Shown here piece by piece: positions 47,850 to 56,388 of a stretch of 64,000 nucleotides of DNA. Numbering within the stretch: the stretch's first letter is position 1; every line of letters begins with the position of its first letter. This stretch comes from Pratylenchus scribneri (lineage: Eukaryota; Nematoda; Chromadorea; Rhabditida; Pratylenchidae): NCBI GenBank assembly GCA_030063045.1, contig JAQSEB010000002.1, positions 2,046,001 through 2,110,000 of the forward strand, in the 5' to 3' direction. The notes under the pieces were generated by a model that made no database searches, was not told the DNA's origin, and worked only from the letters and a program-made list of their open reading frames with translations. A program made the position numbers and the translations under genes.

Positions 47850-49298
47850 TTATACCTGGCCATCAGATGTTATGATTCGATCTTTGTCAATCGAAATTAT
47901 GCCATCAAACTCGCCCAGAACTATCATTTCGTATCCTTCATCCTTAACGGGTTCGTTGAATTGTACCTTGATAGTGGTGGTAGAATTTTTTATTGTTTCG
48001 AAGCCAGGTGAATCCTCTAAGGTTGAAGTCATTGGAATTACAAAGAAGCAGTGACTAGTCATGAACTTAGGCATCCCAATAGAGATGGTTCGATCGATAT
48101 TATCCATCCCCAGCCCGGAATACAAATCGGTGAAAGCTCTAATAAATTTATTGTCACTAAAATCTAAATTATATGCAACATTCGGATAAGTATTCCCATT
48201 AGCTTCTGCGCAAATACTTCTAACATTTGCATGCTCAAATTTGAAAGGAGAAAGTGATTTCCTTCCACTGTAGGCATCGTTTGAGACAAATCCAATGATT
48301 AACCGTCTAGGTACAATACTTGTGAAGCAATTCCATGCTAGATCCGTTCTTCCTTTACCGACATACAAGCTTCTCATTTCAATTCTTCGAATCGGATATT
48401 TGGCCACATTTGCCTCCAAATGTCGACTAATTGCATTGTTTAATGATTGAGTAACCTCCACAGTTTTTACATACAATTTCATATCCAAAACTTTAAGGCG
48501 ATAATTTGCATGATTTGCAGCCGATACTACCTGCTCCGCTCCGTTTACTTCTTTCCTATAATATGGGCATAAAAGTAAGAAATCATCACTATTCCTATGG
48601 ATGTTTATAATAATATCAGAATTTGAAAGCATTAATAGCTCTTGATTTCCTAGATCAAAATTTAATCTAACTAATGTTTCACAAGTCTGACCATTGGCAA
48701 ATCTAGCTGCCCTTGCCACAAATCCTTTATTTGTTTCCTTATCTTGGTCAATATCATCCGGGTAATAGCAGCCGGCTTCGTGTAATGCCCTCCTGGTTTC
48801 ATGAGATAGTCCAAGTTCATGTAAAATATATGAACGGTAGGCATAATGAATTCCGCTATTGAACACTTCAACATTTGAAATATTCATAGTCATTTGTCGG
48901 ATAAATGATTGTCCAAAATTTTGAATAACTCCAACATGCTTATCATCTTCGTTAGCTGGAACCGCTGGAACAGCAGGAACTGCTGGTTGATTTCCTTGAG
49001 CAGGTATAGCCGGTACCGCCGGTATTTCAGGTGTTACTTCTATTGGGACCCAATTTTCACCAACCTTTTTCTCAATTCTTGTAGCTAGATAGAGCCACGT
49101 TCGGCTAAGGTCAGGAAATTGGTTGTCAGCAAAGAGTCTAAACGTATAAGGACCAGAGTCATTTAAGGCGGCAAGAGGAAGTAATTCTCTCGTGCTTGTC
49201 TTATTTATCGCCACATTTGTCGGAGGTAATTCGAATATAGCTAAGGAATTTTCAATTCCTTCACTGCTTAATCTATCAATTTTTTTGAGAGTTGTCAT
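47850..49298 (-). CDS. Major capsid protein (double jelly-roll, hexon-like)
   Basis: 482 residues, in the usual range for Polinton MCPs. Position (between pVI-like protein and protease), length and sequence pattern (GPYTFRLFADNQFPDLSRTWLYL near residue 50; LVRLNFDLGNQELLMLSNSD mid-protein) support this. It would form the pseudohexameric capsomers of the T>1 icosahedral shell. Residues ~89-116 are a Val-Pro-Ala tandem run (PAVPAIPA, PAVPAVPAVPA) that probably forms a surface loop inserted in the first jelly roll. A TATA-like box (AAAAAAGTATAAATAG) lies 34-49 nt upstream. The frame is intact. Confidence 0.85.
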   Translation of the reverse strand: MTTLKKIDRLSSEGIENSLAIFELPPTNVAINKTSTRELLPLAALNDSGPYTFRLFADNQFPDLSRTWLYLATRIEKKVGENWVPIEVTPEIPAVPAIPAQGNQPAVPAVPAVPANEDDKHVGVIQNFGQSFIRQMTMNISNVEVFNSGIHYAYRSYILHELGLSHETRRALHEAGCYYPDDIDQDKETNKGFVARAARFANGQTCETLVRLNFDLGNQELLMLSNSDIIINIHRNSDDFLLLCPYYRKEVNGAEQVVSAANHANYRLKVLDMKLYVKTVEVTQSLNNAISRHLEANVAKYPIRRIEMRSLYVGKGRTDLAWNCFTSIVPRRLIIGFVSNDAYSGRKSLSPFKFEHANVRSICAEANGNTYPNVAYNLDFSDNKFIRAFTDLYSGLGMDNIDRTISIGMPKFMTSHCFFVIPMTSTLEDSPGFETIKNSTTTIKVQFNEPVKDEGYEMIVLGEFDGIISIDKDRIITSDGQV

Positions 49299-49331
49299 TA
49301 TGATTGTTTTAAATTTTTAATATTTTCCAAA

Positions 49332-49347
49332 CTATTTATACTTTTTT
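49332..49347 (-). promoter_or_regulatory. TATA-like promoter of major capsid gene
   Basis: AAAAAGTATAAATAG on the minus strand, 34-49 nt before the MCP ATG. It shares the AAAGTATAAATA core with boxes at 54411-54425 and 55464-55480. Confidence 0.5.
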
Positions 49348-49751
49348 CAGGGAAAGGACAACTGATCAATATATTTTCGTTTTTTGTTAACTGGTAGGCT
49401 TTTTATAGTCCGGCGATTTTTGCTTTTACCTTTGCCACACTGCTGTAATTTTGTTGCTATATTTTGTAAACTTTGTTTAGAATGTTCTGCTAACGATTCT
49501 TTTATGTCCTTTCCTTGAGAAATATCTCCCAAAATTTTTGTTCCAGCAGCTAACCCTTCTTGTCCTGCGGTATTTGCAATATTCTTGGCGATTGGCATCA
49601 AAAATCTGGCAATACCAGGTAAAATAGTATTCGTGAATACTCCAAAACCTCTTTGATATTTAGTGCCTACAAAATATTTGCCCGTTCCCTCCTGGGATGA
49701 AAGAAATCCGCTCCAATCAAGTTTATCTGGATCTATGTATACGTGAGTCAT
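49347..49751 (-). CDS. pVI-like minor capsid / membrane-active protein
   Basis: 134 residues, starting one base downstream of the stop of the penton-like gene. A Gly-rich, amphipathic region (GFGVFTNTILPGIARFLMPI onward, residues ~35-60) is followed by a helical stretch (GTKILGDISQGKDIKESL) and a basic C-terminus (GKSKNRRTIK...NKKRKY). This layout matches the Polinton/adintovirus proteins compared with adenovirus pVI, which disrupts membranes and links capsid to core. The assignment rests on layout and gene order rather than close identity. Confidence 0.65.
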   Translation of the reverse strand: MTHVYIDPDKLDWSGFLSSQEGTGKYFVGTKYQRGFGVFTNTILPGIARFLMPIAKNIANTAGQEGLAAGTKILGDISQGKDIKESLAEHSKQSLQNIATKLQQCGKGKSKNRRTIKSLPVNKKRKYIDQLSFP

Positions 49752-52079
49752 TTAGAAAAATGAACGTTTCCAATGTAATGTTATGATTATATTTCCCCAG
49801 TGAAAGTTGACTAATTCGCCTGAAGATGTTCTAACTTCAATACTGATTTCAGTAATTCGCTTGGATTGTAATCTATGATGAAATTCAGCGCTATATATAG
49901 ACTCTACGATCTCCCCAGGTTTTCCTTGAACATTAACTACTCGCAATAATGGGACTAACTCATCTCCGACCATGGTATTTTCAATGAGCTTTGGTGCATA
50001 GATATATAATTGTTTTACCCCTCCAGACAGGTCTGGCATATATTCTGCCGTATCTCCACCTACTATATTTACATTCGTCCGGAAACCCAGGATATATGCA
50101 AGTTGTTCAGAAATCTGTATTGATTTAATATTTTTTTGCATTAAAACTGTAAATTTTTGATAGACACTATCATATCTAAATTGGACTTTTTGTGTAGAGT
50201 CAGATGGAATTTTAGCCATTTTTCCAATCTTTTTAAGCCTATTCATCAAGCTGCGGTGGACTTGTTCAGGTATATTTAATTCTCTTCCCGATTCATCTAA
50301 ATGACTGGTACTACTAACCAAGGCTTGTGGCTTTGGTAATTCTGGTAATGATGATAAATCTTCTTCATTCTCGGTCTCATCTGGTATGAAAAAGCCTTTT
50401 ATTCTTATTGGCTCTGGCTTTTTATTTACATATTCGGCAATCTTTTTTTGTGGAAGTAATTCAATTTCTTCTGCACTTTGGCTTATAACCCAATTATTTT
50501 TGCTATTTTTTTCTATTTTCTTTTCTTCTTTAATAACCGTTGTTTTTGGCTTTAGCCATTCATATTCTTCATCACTTGATTCAATAACGGGTAATCGTGG
50601 TTTTGGTAGTACATCCACCTTAGCTTTTGGAGGAAATAAAGGAGAAACTGGCAAATGAATTGAACTTTTCTCTTTTTCCTTCCTTTCCTTAAATTTATTA
50701 ACTTTGTCAATTATTTCTTTTGGCTCTTCAATTTTTTCAAAGGTCCCAATTGCAGTAATAGAATCATCTTGAGAAATAATTGTAGCAGGTTGCTGAGATG
50801 TGACGGGAGCATTAGGCTGAGAGGATTCGATGGTACCTTCTTTTCTTTTTCTTTCTTCTTCCTTTCTATTCTTGAATTCTTCGACTGCCGCAATAATTTC
50901 TGGACTCTCCTCTATTCTCGTTAGAGTTTTTAATTCACCTTCATTTGTAGACTGTATCTGCCCTTTACCTTCATCATTAGTATTCTGTATCTGTCTATCA
51001 CTTTCATTATTAATATAAGTCTCTGCTTGCCCTTCAATTTTCCCCTGATTTTGTATTTTTGGATGATCTGATGGATATTGAGGAACTGGCAGAGGTTGTT
51101 CTTTCTCTGCTGATTCACTTTGATCATTATCTGACTGCCCCGTAACTGAATTGATAAGAAATTCAATCTTATTCGTTATTTGCTCTACTCCATCTTGGAA
51201 ATTTCTTTCTGGCGTTCCAGCAAATAATCTACCTGCTTCATTACCTAATTTTCTTGCATTTTGCTCGGCTTTTTTGGCAATGTCTGCAACTTTTCTTGCT
51301 TCTCTGACATTTTTGCTTTCTTTAAATTCTATGACTTTATTTTTAGCATTGGCAGCAATTTTGGCTTCTTCTGCTATTAGGACAGCCTTGTCTTGAATGG
51401 TATTAGCTATTGACAGTAGATCATTATACAATTCTTGCCCAACATCTGGAAATTTCCTTCTTAGCCTTTCACTTTTTTGTCTTTTTGCTCTTGCTAATTG
51501 GGCCCAAGTTTCGACTTGCGATGCCAGAGCTACGCATTGATTGAATGCTTTTTCTATTGCCCTCTGAGCTGCTAATAATTTCTTTTGTTCTTCTAAATTA
51601 ATAGCTGCTTGAGCTAAATCATTAGACTGATTAGTATTTTCTTGCGTAATATTTCCTTCTACCGCTTTCCTTCTTTGAAATTCTTGAACAGCTGCAATTA
51701 TTTCAGGCGTTTCTTGTATTCTTTCAGGTGTTTTTAATTCACCCTCATTTTCCAAAATAGACCTAGTAAACCTAGGTTTAGAATCTTTTTCATATGCCAT
51801 TATTGCATCATTTATACCCTTTTCCAAATTGGAAATAGAAAGAAAATTCATCGCAGGAATTGGAATTTTTTCATCATCTCCTACCTCATTATTTATTGTA
51901 ATAAATTGGTCTTCTTGAGTTCCTAGCGATGTAAATGATATAGGATAAATTATTGAAGAGAGAACGACAGACCAATTTGAATCTAAATTTAATGGTTCAG
52001 GTAACCTGATTGTGTAATTTGAGGTTTTATTACCTTCAATAGCAGTATTTGAGGGTAAAACTGTATAAAAATTATCCAT
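49752..52079 (-). CDS. Penton-like (single jelly-roll) minor capsid protein with large insert, 775 aa
   Basis: The first ~110 residues (FYTVLPSNTAIEGNKTSNYT, IRLPEPLNLDSNWSVVLSSI) and the last ~140 (RYDSVYQKFTVLM through LHWKRSFF) together correspond to the Polinton penton protein. Between them lies a ~500-residue insert of low-complexity, helical and proline-rich sequence not expected in the core protein. It holds three copies of a ~25-residue motif (residues ~113-138, 381-406, 443-467) with core PEIIAAVxEFxxRK, and an Ala/Lys-rich coiled-coil-like stretch at ~160-290. The insert may project from the vertex as a fibre-like or scaffolding region (inference). The frame is open throughout, so the insert is maintained. 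The start is 2 nt after the integrase stop. Confidence 0.75.
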   Translation of the reverse strand: MDNFYTVLPSNTAIEGNKTSNYTIRLPEPLNLDSNWSVVLSSIIYPISFTSLGTQEDQFITINNEVGDDEKIPIPAMNFLSISNLEKGINDAIMAYEKDSKPRFTRSILENEGELKTPERIQETPEIIAAVQEFQRRKAVEGNITQENTNQSNDLAQAAINLEEQKKLLAAQRAIEKAFNQCVALASQVETWAQLARAKRQKSERLRRKFPDVGQELYNDLLSIANTIQDKAVLIAEEAKIAANAKNKVIEFKESKNVREARKVADIAKKAEQNARKLGNEAGRLFAGTPERNFQDGVEQITNKIEFLINSVTGQSDNDQSESAEKEQPLPVPQYPSDHPKIQNQGKIEGQAETYINNESDRQIQNTNDEGKGQIQSTNEGELKTLTRIEESPEIIAAVEEFKNRKEEERKRKEGTIESSQPNAPVTSQQPATIISQDDSITAIGTFEKIEEPKEIIDKVNKFKERKEKEKSSIHLPVSPLFPPKAKVDVLPKPRLPVIESSDEEYEWLKPKTTVIKEEKKIEKNSKNNWVISQSAEEIELLPQKKIAEYVNKKPEPIRIKGFFIPDETENEEDLSSLPELPKPQALVSSTSHLDESGRELNIPEQVHRSLMNRLKKIGKMAKIPSDSTQKVQFRYDSVYQKFTVLMQKNIKSIQISEQLAYILGFRTNVNIVGGDTAEYMPDLSGGVKQLYIYAPKLIENTMVGDELVPLLRVVNVQGKPGEIVESIYSAEFHHRLQSKRITEISIEVRTSSGELVNFHWGNIIITLHWKRSFF

Positions 52080-52080
52080 C

Positions 52081-53163
52081 TTAATTTACTAAATCGGATT
52101 CTTTTATCCAAGAATTATGTTTTTCAGAGTAGCCTACCCACCTAACAAATAGTTCTTTTATACCTTTCCTTTTGCGTGTTTTTATGACTTCGGCAATTCG
52201 ATAGGTTGTATCTTTTGTGGTCAATACCAACTCTTGTTCATAAAATACGCTTTCAATTTTATTATCTTCGAGATCAGCAATTCTATAAGATGGAGGATCA
52301 GTTAGACTCACTTTTACGATTTTAAATAATTCGTCAGTGAAATTTGGCAAATAGCCTTTATCAAATTTAGTTTTTTCTTTTGATATTCTTACAATATCGC
52401 CAATTTTAAACTTTGGATTAGCATTTTCATCCTTGTTTGATTTATATACTCGCTTTAATAGCTCATGCGCATTATCATAATTTACAGAATTCGGCTTCAT
52501 CCCTATAGTCCGGTTTATGCTATTGTTTATTCCATTCACAATTTTGTCAATTATTTCAATCCATCTTGTCGTATTCTTCTCACTAAAATATTTGTATAAT
52601 CTTCCTTTAATCGTTCTATTTGCCCTCTCAACTACTCCTGCATGTAAATTCGGCGTGTACATTACATGCTTTATAATATTTTTCTCCTTAAAATAATTTA
52701 ACATTTTTTTGGCTTGGAACTCGACACCAGCATCACTATAAAGTTTATTCGGTAATATTTTTGATTTATCAAATATTATATTAAAAGCCTTAATCATGTC
52801 TTCGCTTTTTTTGGTTCTAGCAGGCGCAACATATATTTTCCGACTTAATACATCAATGCAAACTAGTAAATATGCATTATTATCATTTTCTTTTTTAATA
52901 CTATCAAATATACATAAATCACATTGCCAATCGGTATTCAATCCTGTTGGAATAGTTCTAAGTCTTTTGAATCTAATTCTTCGTGGTTTAAATAATGTAT
53001 ATGTTCTTTCTTTCGAGAGAAAATCTTTTACATCTTTTATGGAAATGTTTTTATTTTTCTTTTTGGCTTCAATTAGAATTTTATTTATTCCCGCATAACT
53101 AGCAGGAGAATTTAAATTATAATAAATATTATGTAGAATATTTTCTTTTAAAGTCTTGCCCAT
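52081..53163 (-). CDS. Retrovirus-type integrase with C-terminal chromodomain
   Basis: 360 residues. The rve core carries D82 (WQCDLCIFD), D144 (LYSDAGVEF) and E179 (GVVERANRT), giving D-x34-E spacing. The last ~45 residues (YRIAEVIKTRKRKGIKELFV, RWVGYSEKHNSWI) form a chromodomain with the W-x-GY-x-x-x-x-x-SW pattern, which can steer insertion to marked chromatin. The enzyme would cut and join the element ends with a 6-bp stagger, matching the duplication seen. Its start overlaps the end of the 294-aa gene by 16 nt. All catalytic residues are present, so the element may still be integration-competent in cis. Confidence 0.92.
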   Translation of the reverse strand: MGKTLKENILHNIYYNLNSPASYAGINKILIEAKKKNKNISIKDVKDFLSKERTYTLFKPRRIRFKRLRTIPTGLNTDWQCDLCIFDSIKKENDNNAYLLVCIDVLSRKIYVAPARTKKSEDMIKAFNIIFDKSKILPNKLYSDAGVEFQAKKMLNYFKEKNIIKHVMYTPNLHAGVVERANRTIKGRLYKYFSEKNTTRWIEIIDKIVNGINNSINRTIGMKPNSVNYDNAHELLKRVYKSNKDENANPKFKIGDIVRISKEKTKFDKGYLPNFTDELFKIVKVSLTDPPSYRIADLEDNKIESVFYEQELVLTTKDTTYRIAEVIKTRKRKGIKELFVRWVGYSEKHNSWIKESDLVN

Positions 53164-54032
53164 AATTTTGGTTTAAATGAAATAATTTTATTTCGTTTAA
53201 GCCCAGGAGTTTTTATAGGATTTAATTTGACTACTACTAATTTTTTATTTTTCTTTCCTCTCCCTATTTGACCAAAGATTCTTATAAATTCGGGATCTTT
53301 TGATAGCTTCCCTTTTAGAAAAGTATATCCTTTCGGTGGGGTATTCAATTGACCTGACATATATTTTAGGGCATCAACATAATTGCTTCCGCCAACCGGC
53401 TTGTTAAAATTAGTTAAGATACTTCCGTCGCTATTTATTCCCAAGTTTTCTTTATTTTTCCCGACATAATTCATTAACTTTGTAAAAATTTTAGGCGTAA
53501 TTGGTGAGAGTGGCTTTGTATATGTCGATGCAGTTGCTGTAGGTGGGGGAGTATTTAATTGATTTTTAGCTATTTGTTTTGGCGTGTCATAATCGGATGA
53601 ATAAATTTCCGATTCATCTGAAAGAGATTCACTTTCTTGAGATAAACTCTGGCCCGTATTAATACTTTCATTTAAATTCCGACCAGATTTCCCTCTTTTT
53701 ATTGGAGTTTTCTCTTGGATTTCAATTTTATTTTGCTGTTCCTGATTAATTCCCATATATGGAGGTATATTTGGAGGTGGAGGTAAATTTTCAATAATGA
53801 CTTTTTGTGGTTTTCCTTCTATCAATTCTCGTAATTTTCTTTTTTGTTTTAAAAGCCACTCATACTTCTTAGCCTTGATATCTTCGGATATATTTTTATT
53901 TGAAAAATTTTGATGTATCTTTGCATCGATTAAAGCCTTTTCTTTTCTCAGAGGATCATCACCTCTCATCATAGACAATAAAGCTAAATATTCCACTTCG
54001 GGAATCATAATCATTTTCTTTGCATGTTTCAT
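53148..54032 (-). CDS. Polinton conserved protein, 294 aa (function unassigned)
   Basis: It sits between the pX-like gene and the integrase. A basic helical N-terminus (EYLALLSMMRGDDPLRKEKA) leads into a disordered Pro/Ser-rich middle (residues ~85-190), then a conserved-looking C-terminus (GGSNYVDALKYMSGQLNTPP, GYTFLKGKLSKDPEFIRIFG) and a basic end. Similar proteins accompany capsid genes in animal Polintons, but I cannot give a firm biochemical role; a capsid-associated or DNA-binding core function is possible. It starts 1 nt after the pX-like stop. Confidence 0.6.
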   Translation of the reverse strand: MKHAKKMIMIPEVEYLALLSMMRGDDPLRKEKALIDAKIHQNFSNKNISEDIKAKKYEWLLKQKRKLRELIEGKPQKVIIENLPPPPNIPPYMGINQEQQNKIEIQEKTPIKRGKSGRNLNESINTGQSLSQESESLSDESEIYSSDYDTPKQIAKNQLNTPPPTATASTYTKPLSPITPKIFTKLMNYVGKNKENLGINSDGSILTNFNKPVGGSNYVDALKYMSGQLNTPPKGYTFLKGKLSKDPEFIRIFGQIGRGKKNKKLVVVKLNPIKTPGLKRNKIISFKPKLWARL

Positions 54033-54033
54033 T

Positions 54034-54384
54034 TTAATTTACAATTTTTTGTACTAAATGAGCTGCGAGTTCGGCTAAAACAGGGACTAATATAGCACCT
54101 AATGCAATGCCACTACCTTGTTGTATTCGATTTCTTGCGCCTTTTTCAGTTTTTGAACGAGCAATTGATCTGTAAAAATCGGCGTATCGGGCTAATTTTC
54201 TTTTTTGCGGTTTAGTAAGAGCAAAATTAAATTTAAGAATATTTGCACAAATTTCTACAATGGCTAATATTTGTTCGGCACTCGCGTTTAAAAGTAGAGC
54301 GTTTTTCTTTTTCTCAGATTTTGTAGAAGCAAGCTTCTGAAGAAATTCTACGTTTTCTTTAATATAAGGACTGAATTCATACAT
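54034..54384 (-). CDS. Small core-type protein (pX-like), 116 aa
   Basis: Helical and Lys-rich in the first 80 residues (STKSEKKKNALLL, KPQKRKLARYADFYRSIARS), then QQGSGIALGAILVPVLAELA, a Gly/Ala/Leu hydrophobic segment near the C-terminus that could enter membranes. This basic-plus-hydrophobic layout is shared with small proteins next to the ATPase in many animal Polintons and is sometimes compared to adenovirus core proteins. That assignment is tentative. A TATA-like box lies 27-41 nt upstream, overlapping the ATPase stop. Confidence 0.55.
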   Translation of the reverse strand: MYEFSPYIKENVEFLQKLASTKSEKKKNALLLNASAEQILAIVEICANILKFNFALTKPQKRKLARYADFYRSIARSKTEKGARNRIQQGSGIALGAILVPVLAELAAHLVQKIVN

Positions 54385-54410
54385 TTTATATCTAAAATAT
54401 TTTCAATTGT

Positions 54411-54425
54411 ATTTATATACTTTTA
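54411..54425 (-). promoter_or_regulatory. TATA-like promoter of pX-like gene
   Basis: AAAAGTATATAAATA on the minus strand, ending 27 nt before the ATG at 54384 and overlapping the last codon of the ATPase gene. Confidence 0.45.
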
Positions 54426-55037
54426 CTCCACAGGTAAGTAAATTGTAATAATTTCATTAGGAAAAATATTTGTAGATAATCTAAGGCTCTCAGGAGCATT
54501 AGGATGCATATTTATAAGCAAATAAGTGAAGGGCTCTTTCGTTGCATCGTTGTAAGAATCCATAAAATAATTTAATCGACGAGGGAAAAGTTGACTTCCT
54601 AAGGTTCTCACATGCAATTGAGCAGATGGATTCCTCATTAAAACTAGATAATGAGAGTTTGCACGAGCAGTCTTAATATCTCGACCATAAAGACTTTGTG
54701 TAACAAAAATCACACTAGTATTCCAGTTATGGGATCCTCTTGTAAAGAGTAAATCAATAAAATCATTTTTCATATTAAGCATTAGATCGTCTAATATTAA
54801 AAGTAAAGGCTTCTCTTGACTCTTAATAAGTTCAATATCGGGAAGTCCATTATGTGTTTCGATCCCTTTATTTTTCAAAGCGATTATAGATTCATTCATT
54901 TCTCCATAACAATATAATATTTTTACTGGTGGAGGTTTTATCAGCTCTTCAGTATGATTTAAAAATTTTAGGAGCCATTTTGTTTTACCACTACCAGTGG
55001 CGCCACATAAAATTAAAGTAAACGGAGCGTTAAACAT
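54423..55037 (-). CDS. Genome-packaging ATPase (FtsK/HerA, A32-like)
   Basis: 204 residues. Walker A is GATGSGKT (residues 12-19), Walker B is LLLILDD (78-84), and a downstream IFVTQS motif fits the sensor position of the HerA/FtsK packaging group. It would pump element DNA into preformed capsids. The length fits Polinton and virophage ATPases. Its start overlaps the end of the zinc-binding gene at 55030 by 8 nt. All motifs are intact. Confidence 0.92.
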   Translation of the reverse strand: MFNAPFTLILCGATGSGKTKWLLKFLNHTEELIKPPPVKILYCYGEMNESIIALKNKGIETHNGLPDIELIKSQEKPLLLILDDLMLNMKNDFIDLLFTRGSHNWNTSVIFVTQSLYGRDIKTARANSHYLVLMRNPSAQLHVRTLGSQLFPRRLNYFMDSYNDATKEPFTYLLINMHPNAPESLRLSTNIFPNEIITIYLPVE

Positions 55038-55212
55038 TTTTGTTTTTAAATAATATATAATCAGAGCATTTTGGGCATTTTATATAGTCTTCCAAATTTT
55101 CAAATGGCGATAAAATTGTAAAATGTTGAAGCATTTTCTTACATTTAGAACAGTAATGATAATGGCAGGGGCAGAAATTACAGCATTTAATCGAATGATC
55201 GCACTTCTCCAT
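55030..55212 (-). CDS. Small zinc-binding protein, copy 2 (60 aa)
   Basis: Ten or so Cys/His residues in CxxC-type pairs: IKCCNFCPCHYHYCSKCKKM at the N-terminus and YIKCPKCSDYI at the C-terminus, enough for at least one zinc ribbon. It is clearly a diverged duplicate of the next ORF upstream (55223-55414). It has a TATA-like box at 55243-55258 and overlaps the ATPase start. Small zinc-ribbon proteins occur in virophages and Polintons, but the function is unknown here. Confidence 0.6.
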   Translation of the reverse strand: MEKCDHSIKCCNFCPCHYHYCSKCKKMLQHFTILSPFENLEDYIKCPKCSDYILFKNKNV

Positions 55213-55222
55213 TGTAAATTAA

Positions 55223-55414
55223 TCATGATTCATGAATATAATTTTCCTTTATATAGCGCTTGTTCCGTTTGCCTTCAGATCGCATTGGTCCGCCACATTT
55301 TGGACATTTGACTTCATTTTTATAATAATTGAAATGCATTAATCCCTTTTTATTGCAATATTTACAATTGATATAATGGCACAGACAAAAATTACAACAT
55401 TTAAATTCACACAT
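55223..55414 (-). CDS. Small zinc-binding protein, copy 1 (63 aa)
   Basis: It has the same plan as the following gene: FKCCNFCLCHYINCKYCNKK, a spacer, then VKCPKCGGP, followed by a basic tail (RSEGKRNKRYIKE). The CCNFC-x-CHY and KCPKC blocks align one to one with those of the 55030 gene, so the pair arose by tandem duplication. A TATA-like AAAAAGTATAAATAAG box lies 50-66 nt upstream in the divergent spacer shared with the plus-strand gene at 55516. Confidence 0.6.
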   Translation of the reverse strand: MCEFKCCNFCLCHYINCKYCNKKGLMHFNYYKNEVKCPKCGGPMRSEGKRNKRYIKENYIHES

Positions 55415-55463
55415 TTTTAATAAAATTTTAAACTTTATTATGATAATTATAAATGATTTTTTT

Positions 55464-55480
55464 CTTATTTATACTTTTTG
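55464..55480 (-). promoter_or_regulatory. TATA-like box in divergent spacer
   Basis: CAAAAAGTATAAATAAG on the minus strand, 50-66 nt before the zinc-protein ATG at 55414. The plus-strand F-box/RING gene starts 36 bp to the other side. Confidence 0.45.
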
Positions 55481-55515
55481 AATTGGAAATAATTAATAAA
55501 AAATTTTCCTTTTAG

Positions 55516-56012
55516 ATGGTTCTAAAATTGCCTAATGAATTGATAGAAGAGATGGCAAAATTTATTTCCTATAAACCTTTAGAACTGGGCTATACTGGTC
55601 ATTTAAAGAACACAAAATTCCTGCTGCTGGCCCAATTTTATCATCATTTGCTCTTTCGTTTTTTATCTGCAAAAAATGGTGGGAAATTAAAAAGAAACGG
55701 CAAGAAATGCTAAATCGAATTGTGAATCAAATTAATTTGGAAAAACAAAATGATCTATCTTTTCTGATGATACGTTATCTGGAACTCAAAATTGGCTGGT
55801 ATTGGGATAAGCCGAGAGAAAATGAGAATATATTATGCACTATCTGTCTAAAATGGGAGAAATATGAAAAAGAAAATTTTCAAAATTGCCCGAATTCAAT
55901 TCATTTATTTCACAAAGAATGCTCTAGAGAATATATGGAACATTTTTTTGAAGGTGATCCAGATAATTGGACTGAGTGTCATATATGTAAACCTTTTGGT
56001 TTTGACATATGA
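55516..56012 (+). pseudogene. F-box-like plus RING-like protein, single frameshift
   Basis: The only large plus-strand gene in the right half of the Polinton. The first frame (from 55516) reads MVLKLPNELIEEMAKFISY, the start of an F-box, up to ~55660. After a run of six T (55659-55664) the coding signal moves to the next frame, reads on through KWWEIKKKRQEM and reaches a zinc-binding domain (ILCTICLKW...NCPNSIHLFHKEC...WTECHICKPFG) with C-x2-C, C, H-x2-H-x2-C and C-x2-C spacing as in RING-H2 fingers. One missing T explains the break. It could be a real loss, a sequencing error in the homopolymer, or two separate genes. If whole, a protein with both domains would point to ubiquitin ligase activity (inference). 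Confidence 0.6.
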
Positions 56013-56043
56013 ATATAAATGTATAAATATTAATATTTCATTT

Positions 56044-56388
56044 TCAATCAAATCTATAAAAACATTCTTCACCTGAAGGACAGATAATAATGTTTTCTAA
56101 ATGCAAATAAAAAAATTCGTCGTAAATTGTACCGTCTTGAAATAAAGATTCATTATAAAATGAATTATCAATTTTATTAGGAGTGCAGAGACAAATCAAA
56201 TGTTCCGAGTTCGATGGAACAATATCAAGAATTTTTATTTCCTTAATATGGTAGAAAATTTTTCCTCTTGGATGAGCACATCGATGGGGTGGAAGTTGAA
56301 AATTTGAACCGTATTCCTGTACTATGCGATTCAATTCACCCCTTGATGAACATTTGTGAAAGTCTGAAAAATAATCTAATGCATTCAT
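56044..56388 (-). CDS. Polinton ORF next to right terminus, 114 aa, unrecognised
   Basis: The outermost gene on the right, ~150 bp inside the inverted repeat and convergent with the RING-like gene. It is mixed hydrophobic/charged with several Cys (HKCSSRGE, PPHRCAHP, LICLCTPN, IIICPSGEECFYRF). A TATA-like box (GCCTATATAAGTGG, 56418-56431) is well placed 30-43 nt upstream. No family is recognised. Confidence 0.45.
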   Translation of the reverse strand: MNALDYFSDFHKCSSRGELNRIVQEYGSNFQLPPHRCAHPRGKIFYHIKEIKILDIVPSNSEHLICLCTPNKIDNSFYNESLFQDGTIYDEFFYLHLENIIICPSGEECFYRFD

